Assembly (NCBI GenBank): GCA_013399875.1
Contig: VXAZ01001017.1
Coordinates: 62,001 to 126,000, forward strand
Source: Gymnorhina tibicen
Taxonomy: Eukaryota; Chordata; Aves; Passeriformes; Artamidae
Direction of reading: 5' to 3'
DNA: 64,000 bases
Shown: one piece after another, positions 25,151-38,260 of the stretch
Layout: every line of letters begins with the position of its first letter
How positions within the stretch are numbered: position 1 is the stretch's first letter
Position numbers and translations under genes: made by a program
The notes under the pieces: generated by a model
The model's database searches: none
Seen by the model: the letters and a program-made list of their open reading frames with translations, nothing else
Told to the model about the DNA's origin: nothing

Positions 25151-27576
25151 TGGAATGCTGTTTGATAAGCACATGGAATGGTGTTTTGGTCAAACCTGTG
25201 CTGGATGTTAGTCTCCAAGAAATCCATGGGCAGAATGGAGAAGAGTCCAAGAGAGTCAGGAATGATCAGAAGTGGAAGAAAATGACTGCTGAGGCAAGAC
25301 AGAATTGTCTGGCCTGGTGAAGAAAATACCAAGGTATAGCTGATCTTATTTAAGGGTAGAAAAACCTTCTGTATTCCTTCTGCTGGCGATGTTGGATCAC
25401 CAGCATTTCTGCTTTTTCTCAGATGTTTCTCAGTCAGCCAGTGATAACTAGTCTGCATATAAAGGGTTCTTCTGCAGCCAGTAAGTTTCCTTGCAATGCC
25501 AAACGCAATCCTTCCCTGAGATTTGGCAGCTGACGTATGGATGCTTGCAAACCCAGAAGAACAATTTAACCCAACTGCAGTGGCAGAAATCTGAAGCTGA
25601 GTTGGTTTACTTTGCGTTTTGAATAGGCTAAGTGTGTGAGTATTCAGGCACTGGAATTCAGATATGTTGGGTAACCTGATCATATTTGAGAACATAAGAT
25701 TACCTTTCTTCCTGTAGGAGAACTACCAGTCCCTATTCTCTTCTGCAGCAGGAGCCTATTCTGCTTCCAGTGAAGTTTATAGGAATTCTGCTACTAGTTT
25801 CAGTGGTGAGCAGGAACAGACCCATAGTGTATCCCCATAAGTACTCACACCACTTCTAACTCTATCATCATGAAAAATGCCAGATCTGTGCCAATTCAGA
25901 CATGTAAATCAGACTTTCCAGGAGGAAGTATAAGGATGAGGATGAACAGAGAAAGTGATATTCACCATTTGTCTAAACTTGAGAGTTGCATGCTTTGCCA
26001 TTTGTCAAATGCTTGTATCAGCAGTACAGAGGCACAGTTAGAAAGTGCCTAAACTCACCTATCGAAAGTTCAGCTTTTTCTGTAAAAAAAATTTACTGGA
26101 TTTTAAACTCTGTCTGTTCTTGTTCATGCACAGGAGAAAGCCAGTTTTGACAGCTTGGTTCTCGTAATATGCACTGCTCTTGACTTCTTCCCTGTTATGT
26201 TACCAAGAGTGCAGATATACCTTTGCTGGAGTGAGCTTCCCATTCTTTAACTGTGCTTTGCAAGGAGCTGCTTCTTCAGTACAATCTTTTTCAATAGAAG
26301 GTTTTTCACTCAGTAGAGAGGGGACAGGGGGGTTTGGAATAAAGAAAAAAAAATACAGTAATGATAGTACTGTCTAGTTTTTCTGTTCGGGCAGGGGGGA
26401 GAGAAAAAAATTAAAAAGAGGAGATACTTTCAGTTTCAGTGAAACCATGTTTGTAGTTTCTTTGTTAATCCTGGAAGGTGTGAAACTGTGAAGGCCCAGC
26501 AAGCTGAAATTTCCCTAAGGCTCTAGCCTAAAATCAAAGTGGATGAGAACCCTACCCTTCAGCTTGTGCAAGCAGAATTAAAGCATCAATACTATGATTG
26601 AATTTTGTTGCTTTCCTTTTTATGCAACCCAGACTGGCTTTGAGTTGCCTTTGCAAGACAATGCAAAACTTTGCACCGAAACTTTGGAGCCGGTCCTTAG
26701 GACCTGTTTGGGGGCTGGAAAACAAATGGTGCATAATCTGTATGGCAAATAAATTGTCAAAGGCCTCTAGAAAGCTCAACCTCAGGCAAATTTCTTGGTG
26801 GCTACATCTTGACCTGTATGTGCAGAAAGCCTTTCAGCATGCATTAAGGTAAAGCAACAGGTTCTCAGATTATAACATCCGTAGAGGTTTATCTTTCTCT
26901 ATTCCTATGTTTTAGGACAGCTCACATCATATTTAAGAAACTGATCAGAGAGAGCCTTCACTGCTGATGTGCTGTTAATATTGCACTCCATTTCAAACTG
27001 TTTGCCCTTTTTTAGCAGAATTTTTTATCTTAATAAAGCCCCACTTAAATTGTGAACAATAAGCAACTGGTTTGCTTGTGGATATGTTGCTGAAGCATTA
27101 CATGTTTTCAGGTGCAATCCAGAATTGTAGATATTGGGTACTTAATAAAGGTGCAAAGCTAGTGACAGCCTCTTACTGTGTTGTAGCAGAAATTACCTCC
27201 TGAGTTTTACAGTGTTACAAATATTGGTGTGTGACTTAAAAGCCCCACTCCTTCTTTCCAGACCAGTTCTTCTCCCTTTAACAAACAAACTAAACAAAAC
27301 AGTCTTTTGGCTATCTGAGAAATAGCAACAGTGGGTTTGGCTGGTCCAAGAGTTGGGCTTTTTTCTACTGTGAAGTGTATCACTTTCCAAAAAGTCACTA
27401 TGTAAGTGGCATTCAGCTTTCAAATTGTATTGTCTTTCAGAAGTTAATGTAGAGTATCTCATTTACAAAATGTTGGAAATATTTTCCTTGGCTAAAAGAC
27501 ATTAAAAGAATTATTATGATAATTTAGAGCATATCTAAGTCATACACTGAAGTACCTACATCTGTACAAAGATACA

Positions 27577-28224
27577 CATCTGGCTTTTACGTCTGCTAGG
27601 TATCCAAAACGTGTCCTCATTGTAACAAACCAGATTACTGGAAAGGATGTACAACAGCTATCCAAGGTAATGGAAACAAGCTGGTAACTTGCTCTAAGAT
27701 CAGCAGTTGAGGGAAGCAGAGAGCAGTTAGGGTGAGCACAGCTGCCTCTGCACTGTACTGTGGTGTATGGCATCCATTAGCTCCCCATCTGACTCAAAAA
27801 TACATGCCAAAGAGCCTTACTCAGTAAAGCCAGCATGAAGTCTAAACTTTTGTTTCAGAAAGGAGGCAATACAGTTGTTTATTATTCTCCTTAGTGTCCT
27901 TATTCAGACATCATTTTTCCAGCCAACCACCATCACAAACTTGAGCTGTTACTTTTTTTTTTTCTGTTGTTCTGACAAGGACTAGCTATTTATCCACTTT
28001 TTCCCTGACATATGAGTAAGAGCAATATTGTCAAAAGTATCCAGTAACTCTTGACACTCTGCCTGAGACTTTTCAAAGCCCACATTTTTCAGAAGGTAGG
28101 TTGTTGTGCAATGCTTCATATATCCAGAATACCCCTTGTATTGATCTGAAAGACACTGTGAAACTTTAGTGCATCTGACTTCTGCATCTACTAGAAATCC
28201 AAAGCAAATCTTCATTGTGACAAT
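27577..28224 (-). repeat. Two diverged direct copies of an ORF-like segment
   Basis: Bases 27577-27629 and 28172-28224 align without gaps over about 53 bp at roughly three-quarters identity, and most differences are transitions. Both read on the minus strand in the same frame: TMRTRFGYLADVKARC from the first and TMKICFGFLVDAEVRC from the second. The second copy continues as an open frame of 77 codons from its Met (28215-27982); the first has an in-frame stop before the shared part. I do not recognise the protein. It could be two relics of a duplicated exon, or two copies of an unrecognised dispersed repeat. Confidence 0.6.
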
Positions 28225-29694
28225 TTCACAAGTGGCAAATTGAACAACAGCACACTGTTTGTGATAGGAAAAACTTGCACCTACTTATCCTTTTAACATT
28301 GATTGCATCCTTGGTCTTCATGCTTTTAAATCAATATTTATTTGTTTCAGTTTCTCCTTTAAAACACCAGATGAAAGGAAGGAGAGAAACGAAATCTACT
28401 CAGTGGTAAGGAATACAAGGCATGCCATTGGAGGCAACAGCATGGGTCATGCAAAAAAAAACCCATCAAAACCCCCTCTCTAATAGTTTTGGTTTGTCAC
28501 CAAGTTACGGGTTCTTTCATGCCACCTGAAATTCTGGCCCCATTCTTCCCTACGAAATGTGGATTGTGATACTGTGGCACAGAAGCAGTGTGAAGGCCAT
28601 CTACATCAAGTCTAAATGGCACTTTGAAGATGGAACTTCAGGGACAAATGATTCCCAGAGCTTTTTTATTCTGTCTCCAGCAGCTGATGAAGCTTGATGC
28701 TACAAAGGAGGCAAAGAAAACCCCATTAAACACCTCCTGAATAGTTTCAGAGTAATTTTTTTTCTGTTTTGGCAATGGAGAAGATGAATCTCTATTGTTC
28801 ATTACTGGCATTAGAGCAGTGCCAGCTGAGGTCTACATCCTGTTGTGCCAGCAAAACAGTGAACGTATGCCCAGTGTCAGCCTCCGACAGAGCACAGAGC
28901 AGGGAAGATGAGAAATGAGCACAAAAAGGTGAAATTATTTACCCAAGACATTCAGGAAGCTGAACCCTCTTTTCACTCATCCAGTGGCAGGCTCCACACT
29001 GAACCCCACTGCCCACATCCTCGTTAACTGCTGTGGTGAAAAGTTCCCATTCTACACTGAAACACATGCTCCAGTGATCTGCTTATGGTTTGGGAGCTGA
29101 AAGATCCTGTGTGGGCACAGGCGTCTTGTCCTACCTCTCTTCTCTGCAGGATGCTCTGATCCTTTAGTGCCCAAGGTCTCCACCACCTCCACAGGCCATG
29201 CCATCAAGGCCTGCAGCAGAGCACCTTCTGTAGAGCTTTCACACATTATGGTTAGGTGGCATTAACAGACTTGAGTCTTCCTACATGTGCTGCAGTGCTG
29301 CTCCTCAGCCGTATCGTGTATATTCTGTGACTACAGCATGTGTTATCAATTAACCCATCAGTTTTCTTCCTTACTGCCATCATGCATGCGAGCAGCCATA
29401 CCAATAACACACTTTCTCTTTTGAAGAGATCCTTCAGAGGTGTCTGAGGACCAGAATTTGCATTAAATGTCTGCCTGGTGACTCCAGTACAGAGACACCT
29501 GGTGCCAGAAGAAACCTCAATCCAGCCTGCTGACGTGCCTATTCTCCCTCTTGTTCATGTTCATGATCAGTATAATTACTTGCCTAGTCTAATTTGGTGG
29601 CCATAGGGGCAGGTGTTGTTAGTATCTTTGCAATAAGGGATGGAGTTAAGAAGCTGATAAGTCCTCACACAAAATACGTATTACAGCATTGGTC

Positions 29695-30434
29695 ATGACC
29701 TGCACATGTGTTGGAGCAGTCCCAAGCACAAGTACAGGCTGGGCAGAGGATGGATTGAGAGCAGTCTCTGGGAGAAGGACTTGGAGTTGCTGGTGGATCA
29801 GAGGACATGATCTGTCAACGTGCACTCACAGCCCAGAAAGCCAGACGTGTCGTGGGCTGCATCCAAAGCAGCGAGGCCAGCAGGGCGAGGGAGGGGATTC
29901 TGTCCCTCTGCTCCTCTCTGGTGAGATCCATCTGGAGTGCTGTGTCCAGCCCAGCATATGAAAGATGTGAAATTGCTGGATTGAGTCCAGGGTAGGCCAT
30001 GAAGAGGACTGGGAGACTGAAGCACCTCTCCCATGAAGACAGGTTGAGAGAACTGGGGGTGTTCAGCTTGGAGAAGAGAAGGATCCAGGGAGGCTTTATA
30101 GCACCTTGCAGTACCCAAGGGGGGAAGAGAGCTGGGGAGGGAGTTTTTACCAAGGCATGTAGTAATAGGACAAGAAGTATGGCTTTAAAATGAAAGAGGG
30201 TGGGTTTTGATTAGATAAAAGGAATAAATTCTGTAGTCTGAGGGTAGCAACATACCCACACAGGTTGCCCCGAGAAGTGGTGAGTGCGCCATTCCTGAAG
30301 CGTTTGAGGTCAAGTTGGATGACGCTTTGATCAGTCTGGTGTAGTGAAAGGAGCCCTTTTACTTGGCAGAGGTGTTGGAGCTAGATCATCTGTAAGGTCC
30401 CTTCCAACCCAAACCATTTCTATGATCCTTTGAA
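29695..30434 (+). mobile_element. CR1 LINE fragment, plus orientation
   Basis: Sense CR1 blocks occur in order: CCCAAGCACAAGTACAGGCT, GAGAAGGACTTGGAGTTGCT, GTTCAGCTTGGAGAAGAGAA and GGTTGCCCCGAGAAGTGG, then CCTTCCAACCCAAACCATTT and the terminal CTATGATCCTTTG. The element is 5' truncated within ORF2. It lies in the same direction as PALM2. Confidence 0.92.
29807..30193 (+). pseudogene. Broken CR1 ORF2 C-terminal region
   Basis: Frames at 29807-29995 (GCIQSSEASRAREGILSLCS) and 29999-30193 (HLSHEDRLRELGVFSLEKRR) match the C-terminal part of the CR1 ORF2 protein. A stop lies between them, and there is further decay downstream. This is a non-functional remnant. Confidence 0.8.
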
Positions 30435-33400
30435 TACCATGTTTCCTTATTTCTAGGGAGGCAAAGCAAGAACAGCCCCTCACAGTGTAGCATGACCTAG
30501 GAAACTTGCATTTCTATCTCTGCAGCAACAGCACCTATGGATATAGCTTGATTTCTCTCCCTTTCTATTTTAGTTCACAGACATATTCAGAGGTACTGCC
30601 CCATGGCAAGTAATAACCCTCAGAAAGAAAAAAAAAACATTTAGGCTGTGAGTAAAAAATGACTTTAGGAAGGAGAAGCATAGGCAGAAATATTTTCAGC
30701 TGTTCTGTCCAAGTCATTACAGATGACATAACTGTGGCATGTATTTTCAGAAATCTTAGTGGTAGAATGGATCATTTTTGCGTCTGACTTTCAAGCTGTG
30801 ATCTTGGACAAGTGGTGGGAAATTCTGAGGGTTTTAAGGCTGTTAAGATTCAGAGAGGAAAACCAAAAAGGTGAAAGTGTTGGCACTAATTTCCTAGCAA
30901 TCCTCATGGCAGGAAGAGAGCGTTTTCAAGCACCAGCAGTTATCAGGACTGTCAGCCAGCTAGCTGCTCAACAAGGATGTACTCTCACGACGAGCAGTGG
31001 TAAAAGAATCATATTTTCTTAGTAAGTATATCTTCTCTGAGTGCCAGTTGTTCGGCACAAGACAGGAAAGATCATTATGGCAGACTTTGACTTGGCAAAA
31101 GTTGCATCAGAAAAGAAGATTCTTTTTCTATATCTCTTTCTGTTACAGAGAAATTCTTATAAATGGGAGAGAGAAGTATTACTGCCACTCCCACTGAATA
31201 CTCCATGTGGGCCAAGACATGCATTTAACAGTTTGTTTAGAGAATTATTTTTAAACCTTCTCCCTTTTCAATGAATCCTTACAGATTTAGTCTTTGTCCT
31301 CTATTTCATATATCATTATCAAGCACCAGAGATTTAACTGTTTGTAGATATGACTGAACTTGTGTTTGTTTCATTATCAGACTGACTTCATCAGGTTTTT
31401 TCTGCTTTTCTTCTTTACTTTTGACATTGTCATGTTCTTTGAACTAAGCACCGTAGCAGCCCCGTGGTGTGCACTAGCATGGCAACTGGCCGTAATGGAA
31501 AGGAGTAAAGTCATCTTTTGCAAGTATTGCTTGATGGTTCAAGCCTATCAAAGGCTGCCATATTTGGATGGCAGTCAGGACGCACCCAGTAGCAATGTAC
31601 AGTGGCCAAAAGATACCTTACAATGGAAAAATCCATTGTTCAGCACCATACTTTCTTTAAGGGTTTTCTCCTTCCCCTTGATAAGAAAACTGAAGAGCTC
31701 TTACAGCTCCTGTTTCATCCTCTGTATGGGTGTACTTGCACATTTTTCAATATCCTTACTGCTTGTCATGTTTCTTTTATTCCCCCATGGTCAACCTGGA
31801 TTGAAGTTTTTCTGCAGAATGCAAACTCTTGACCAGATTTGCAGAAGAATTCAGCAATCAGCATACAATAGGAAAGGGTTTCAATTTAAGATGCACCCTT
31901 GAAAATACAGACTCTCTTGTGCCCCCACTCCATTACATTTCTGTATGGGATGGGTTATATTTTCATAATGTATCTCTAAATGTAGTGAACATGTCTACAT
32001 AAACTCCTAGTGGGTGGATCCCATCTGTTTCCACACTATAAGAAAATGTTTTAGAAACCTAAAGGAAAAGAAAGTTATAAATGTACCCATCCTTACACCC
32101 TGTCCCAGCTTCTCATTTTCTTGTCCTCTTTGATGTCTGTCTATGCAAATGCCAAGACTGAAATTCAGCTCTTTTCCCAAATTTTTCTTTTAACTCAAAA
32201 CTTAACTTGTTTCTCTTACCAGAGTTTGAAACTCTGTCTCTCAGTTTTCCTTTGGAAGAGGGTAAATACAATAGATTGGTCTTGTACTTACTTGCCATTG
32301 AACTTTTTACCCTCTGTAATTCAGTCTCTTCAGATCACTCTGTTTCTTAAGAATCAACTACAAGATACAAGAACCATCCATAGCAATTACCAGATAAATC
32401 TTTCTCATATCACACTTTAGAGGAAATTATTCCAGAGGGAAATTCTTTGCAAGCTTACTATTATAAGTACCACTTAAAGTTATAGGAAAAAGAGAGGGGA
32501 GGGAAAGCTTTGTAGGAACTACTGTTTCCTCTGCCTTTAGATTGTAAACTGATACAGAAGACTTGCAAAAATGCTATGGACATTTGAAAAAGAAAATCAT
32601 GTACATCTGAGCAAGAGTTAAGATTTAATTTGCATTCAGTCACTTCCTTGGCAACTCTATTGCTTTAAACTTATCATCCTTGTTTCCTGATGACAATGTG
32701 TTACTGACATCAGCTTAAACTGATGGAAAAGATATTACCAATTTAGAAAATGAAGTGTCATCTCACGGAAATTATCTGCCTTTGACACTGTGATGTACAC
32801 CAAAGTGCCCAGCTGGAGCTGTGGAGTCATAACATTACCACTACTTGGCGGAACGAAAAGGATCACAGCGCGGTAAAAGAGGGATGTTCATTCTTACTGG
32901 TTTGCATGGAAGAATATGGTTATATGTTGATTCCATAATGAAGTGGAGACATGGCTTGTAAAATACAGATAATAAAAAAACCCACTGCAATATCTCATAT
33001 ACTTGTTTAATTGTTTTCCACAGTTCAATCATACTTCGCCTCTTCCCTGCATTCATAAAGACTCCTAAATTCCTTTTTAAACATGAAAGCTAAGATTCCC
33101 GTAGCCATATAACTGTACAGCTAAGTTTTTAAGAAAAATAGGAAATATTGTGAAACTTGTTACAAAATCACAAGAGTGGGCAAAATAGCGCTAGCCATAA
33201 TGTTTTTGATATTCCTCCTATGCATAGGCCACAGTGACATTTAAGACTTTTGCTAGCAGATCTGCAGAGGATGTGATCTGCTTTCAGCAAGGAGAAGTTT
33301 AGCAAAGTATCAGAAGCTTACCCTTTGAGACCTAAACTGAGAGCAGATGCAAAGTTAAGATGGAGAGCCTGCAGCTACAATTAACTAAAGACTGCTTTCA

Positions 33401-36400
33401 TAGTGACCACACCTTAAAAAATTACTTTTGCAGGATAAAATACAATTGAATTGCAGCAATGATAGAGGTTACATATGAGTAAAGATTGCTGTGTATTTTC
33501 ACGTGAAATTCTGATAGTTGAGATAAATGAATCTGAAGTTTTTTCTCCTCACATGGGGCTTTTTGGTATTACTGTAGTGCAGATGGGATACCTATTACTC
33601 ATCAGCTTCACTGTTGCTTTAGAGTAATTCAAAATTTCAAGATGCAAAAATAAAAAAATTTCTTCTCTTGCACATCAGCTAAATGGTGACAATAAGTTTG
33701 ATTATAAAAATTAGCAGTGCCCTGTTAAGCTAATACATGTGCGCTTTGCTCCCTGCTCTGATTTATCATCTCATATCAGGTTAAATGCACTTTTCTCTTT
33801 CAAAGTATTTATTTAGCATAACAAAGTATGATCTTGCTTGCATTATGACTTGGAAAATAGCTGTTGTGATGCCACATTGCATGTGACACTCTTTACAGGG
33901 CTCTGCAGGAATGTACAAATGATATGGAAGAACTGGAGAAATAATGGCTGCCTACAAAAAATCAGATAGCTTTGTGTATCCACAGAGCTAACCCAGACCA
34001 GTGGCTGCTTTTCACATGTGATGCAGGAAGAATTTACTGTTTCCTAGTGTAACACACGTGATTATTCCTCATGAGAAGCCACCTCAGCTCCTCTCTCATT
34101 AAAGTGTGCTTTGAATATTGAGATAACTGGCATGGGAAGGTTTTCCACATTTGCATCTGTGACAATACCGTGTGACATCTGCTTATTCAGGAAGGGAGAT
34201 GAAGGTAGTAGGAATAAGCATTGAGTTTTCCTCTGTCCCACAGAAAAATCATACCTTTCTAAAACCAGAACAAATTTTGGTCTGAATGCTCTTTGGGTTT
34301 GCAAGCCTTGTTTCATTGCATTTAAGGGGGCTCCAGGAAAGTACAACATGTTGTCTGTAAGAAATTTTGGGTAACTGGGCAATTCTGTTTTCTGGTTTTG
34401 AGAGTCCTCTGAGCATTGCTGTAAGGCAGAATGGTGAAATGAAAAGACTGAGACAACTTCCAACCATGTGGTGTTTCAAAGTTGTCTTGCAGAGTATGGT
34501 ACCACCCACAATCTGCAGGATTTGACAGCAACAGGGCACAGAGACAGGCAGAAATTGTGGTATTTTGATTTATCCAGGATAAACAGGAGGGAGATGGTAT
34601 AGCAGAAGTGCTCAGGTATGAATTTTACCTGAAGTGTCAATGGTCAAAGAGGCTAAGACTCCTTTTTTGGGCAACATATCACTCAAGTCAAAGAGGGAGG
34701 TGTTAGGGAGGTGTTATCCAACACTTCAAGTGAGTATTGCTATCCTCAGTGTTCCCCTCCCTGCCAGACCAGGGTAGCACTAGGTGGGCACACCATGTTG
34801 GAAGGTGAGCTTCACAACATTTGGGGACCACTGGGCAGTGAGACCAACTCACCCTTGTGTGTATGCATTCATATCCAGCCCCAAAAAGGTCTCATGGCTC
34901 CCTGTTCCCACTGAAAATGGTGGGCACCAGCACTTAAGTTTCTGTGTGGAATGTAAAGCCTTGTTGCTTAAAAGCTGGACCATTCTTAAGAACTGTCTGT
35001 CACCCAGAATTGAGGTGACTGACTGCTCATCTACCCTGAGAATGCTCAAAGGACAGCCTAAGAATCCTCTTTTGACTGACTACTAGTAGAGAGCCGAGGT
35101 GGGCTGCTCCTTCAGCAAAAACAACTCGTTCTACCAAGAGGTTGACCACTGCAAACCGTCTCTTGGCTGAGGATTCCTGCCATCAGCAACCTCTCCTAGC
35201 CACCTGTTAACAAATCATAGTGGTTTTTGTGTTCCCCATCCTAGCACTTCTGCAAGTACCAAAGAGTTTTGCCAAGGTATCTGTGCCAGGCACAGACATC
35301 TTGGAAAGCCTGAGGAATGATCACAGGGGCAAGCAGTCATGGCACAAAAGGATGCAACATGCAGTTCAGCAAATTTGACTGTTCAGGGTTGCTTCTTCTT
35401 GTGTTGAACTAGTTAAGTCACTGTCATTCACAGCTGGCTGACTGGGTTTTAGAAGCCACCATAAGAAAATACTGGCAATGCACAAACAGCCAAGTGATCT
35501 GCCAGAAAGCAGAGAAAGGACATGTTTCTGTAGAGAAGAATGTATAGCAGACAAAATTTTCTAATTGGCTGGGGGAAAAAAATTATGCTTTCTGAGAATC
35601 TGTGGAAAAGTGAACAAGTTATTTTTTTCAGCTCCTTTTATTATTCTGTGCAGCTGCAGGAAAGGGCTGTGTAATTTATGTGTGTTCTTGAACTAAAATG
35701 TGTGGTCTGGTGACTAGACATGGTAAGAGGGCAAGAATTCCTCTCACCCCACAGGATTTCAAAAACTCTGAAGTGTCCTTTCAAAAATGAAGAAGAAACA
35801 CTTCATCCAAAAAGTTAATCATTCTTTTTAATCTGATGAAATATTTTACCATTAAAAATAATTTATTTATTTCTCATTAATATTTGAGTAGACAGTGTTG
35901 ATTAGATGTGAAACACAAACATGCTTTATGGAATAGCTTAAAAATTAAAATGTTAATTTTTGATTCCTACAGTGGCCCCCAATTGAGTCATACTGTGTGT
36001 TCATTAATAACTCTTCATTGTCAGCCCGTCTTATAAAATGGACACATGGGTAATTGCCCTACTGGGCAAGAACCATATGATGAAATGGAGAGTTGGATTT
36101 GTGGGCTGCATGTTACCCGCAGGCCATTTTGTTTTGCAGGTCTGCTGTAGCAGGTGTCCCCTAAGGGGGACACAGACTCTAAAACAGACCTTAAAAGTAG
36201 CTACATATAACTATCTCATAGCTCAATGAGATCCGTCAGGTCTGGTGAAGATGTCACTCATCGTGACTCTGGCCAGCCATGAGCAATGATGGGTCAGAAA
36301 GGCATAGGAACCCCACAATGAACAATGTTTCGTACGCTGGTGACATTGTAGGTCCAAAACTGTTCCTTTCCAGTGCAGTTTTGCTTTCCTGATAGACAGG

Positions 36401-38260
36401 AACTGGCAGTTGCTAAAAGAGCATGGCAGGCAAGCTAGACAATCCAAACTTCTATGAATCCCAGACTCATAATGAAGATAAAATTTGCCTAATTTTTAAT
36501 AGGATCAGACTGGAATGCTAATAGAGGAAAGCTCAATTATTTTTAAGTCTGCTGTATTCATTAAGAAATAGCAGACTTGCCATTTTATGGTATTTGAGGA
36601 ATTAATGTATGAACATATATTTAGAGGATCTCATCTGCGTTTTGGCTAGCCAGAAGCTGTGTCGTGTATGCCCCAAGCCTCTCTACTGCTGGAGCTGCTG
36701 ACATGCATGGTGTCAGACAGTGATCTCCAGCTTGTTTCAGAAGGCTTCTGCATCTTGCAGGCACCTGTTGGCTGGCCAGCTGTTATTTTCTCTTAATCAC
36801 CTTGGTTGGTTGAATACACTATGCACACACTCAAAAGAGACAGTGAGGAGAGGGAAAGAGCAAGCCTCTTTTGTACACTGGAAAGCCATACCTTGAACAG
36901 TGGTACAATTTGTGCTATAAAGGAGATATTGCTTAGTTACTGATTGAAGATCATATTCTCTGTGCTCATATTGCACTGTAGAAGAGTTGTGGTTTTTGGT
37001 TTTTTTTACTGGTAATTACAAAAACTTAACGAAGGTTAAGATCTTTGTAGCTGAACCAAAGTGGAGAAAATTCCTAAACAAGTGGTAAGTCCAGCAGACC
37101 CACAAATGGACACTAGGAGGGGATTACGATCAGCAATTTCAAGAATGCCTCAAGTACTGCTTTTATATCATGTTACACAGATTCATCTGAAGTGTGTAGG
37201 AGTAGAGATGTATAGTCAGGTGCTCCAGACCCAGCTGCAGCCCTGAGGAGGTGACAACAGCCACATTCTGGACAATGTTTTGCTAGAGCCTCCACAGCTA
37301 GTGGAATGAAAAACCCATCTCCTCCATTTAAACCTATGTGGCTGACTTTGCCCACTAAAAGACATCTCAGAGAGACACACAACTGCAGAGCAATGTAGTC
37401 TCTGCAAAGAAGGCTGGAAGCAATCATCTGGAAAGCAGTAATTGCTGCAACAGTGAAGTCCTTTGGAAAACAGATAAGTGCCTGTGCTTGCATTTGCATA
37501 GGTCCTAAGTGATCATTGCTTTGGAAGGTGAGAACTGAGGTTCCAGGCAAAATGTATCTGGAACATTCTGTATTTACTGCATAAATTTTTATAAAATCTT
37601 CTGACAAATTTCACTTTTAAAAATTAAACTCTTTGATAGATAACATTTGTTCCTATATAACAAATTGAAAAGAGAAAAGAGAGATTACATACTTGATGAT
37701 AACTATAAGATAAATATATATAGGAAAGAGGTTTGGTTTTTTTCTTTTCTGTGGGGATGCTATCAGTATGTCTGCATATAAAATTGAGTTCAAATGATTG
37801 CTAAAGGATTTGTGGATCCACCATTCCTCTTCATGACTGCTTTTACCCAACATAAATTGGACTCCCCCAAATAACAAAACTTAGCAAGAGAATAGGAGGT
37901 GGACAGATTAAAGTGTTAGTTTGACTGGAAACATCTGGAAAACAGAAGATAATGTTCCACAGACTTGTCTTTTGATTGATTGCTGACATTATTTGCAAAG
38001 GTAAACGAGCGCAGGAAGCTTGATAATGAAGATGAAAAAATACTGTGTCTTTGCAGTAGCTGCACTCATTTGTTGTCATTTTTAAGATCTGGGACTTAGG
38101 CTGAATAGCAAAAACAGCTTTGCAGTTATCATTATGTATAGGGAAATGTGTTTCATGCACAGATAGCTGTTGACAGGTTCTTTGCATGATATCCGTGGAA
38201 AAACTGTTGGTCAATCTACAGTCTGTTTCAAGCCTTTCTGATTCCACATGGCTGTCCCTG
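30435..38260. other. Intron 1, second unique stretch
   Basis: AT-rich unique DNA with no recognised transposon or exon. It includes an open frame of 180 codons (31360-31902, plus) with hydrophobic stretches but no known motif, and a 162-codon minus frame (38331-37843) partly inside the next CR1. I read both as chance. Confidence 0.5.

Larger units (their letters stand above)
15181..29694. other. Intron 1, first unique stretch
   Basis: This 14.5 kb has no recognisable transposon. It holds a CTG repeat (16276-16308), a C-rich tract with G-quadruplex potential on the minus strand (19742-19774), a GC-richer island (about 22900-23300), a TA/CA microsatellite (about 25092-25150) and a pair of related ORF-like segments (27577-27629 and 28172-28224). 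The longest open frame (199 codons, minus, 25695-25096) has no known motif. Confidence 0.5.

Noticed and set aside
25096..25695. 199-codon open frame on the minus strand
   Set aside because: No recognisable motif, ordinary intronic composition, and it ends in microsatellite sequence. In 64 kb over six frames one frame of this length is not surprising.
31360..31902. 180-codon open frame on the plus strand with hydrophobic stretches
   Set aside because: Hydrophobic runs come from T-rich DNA. No family match and no promoter evidence.
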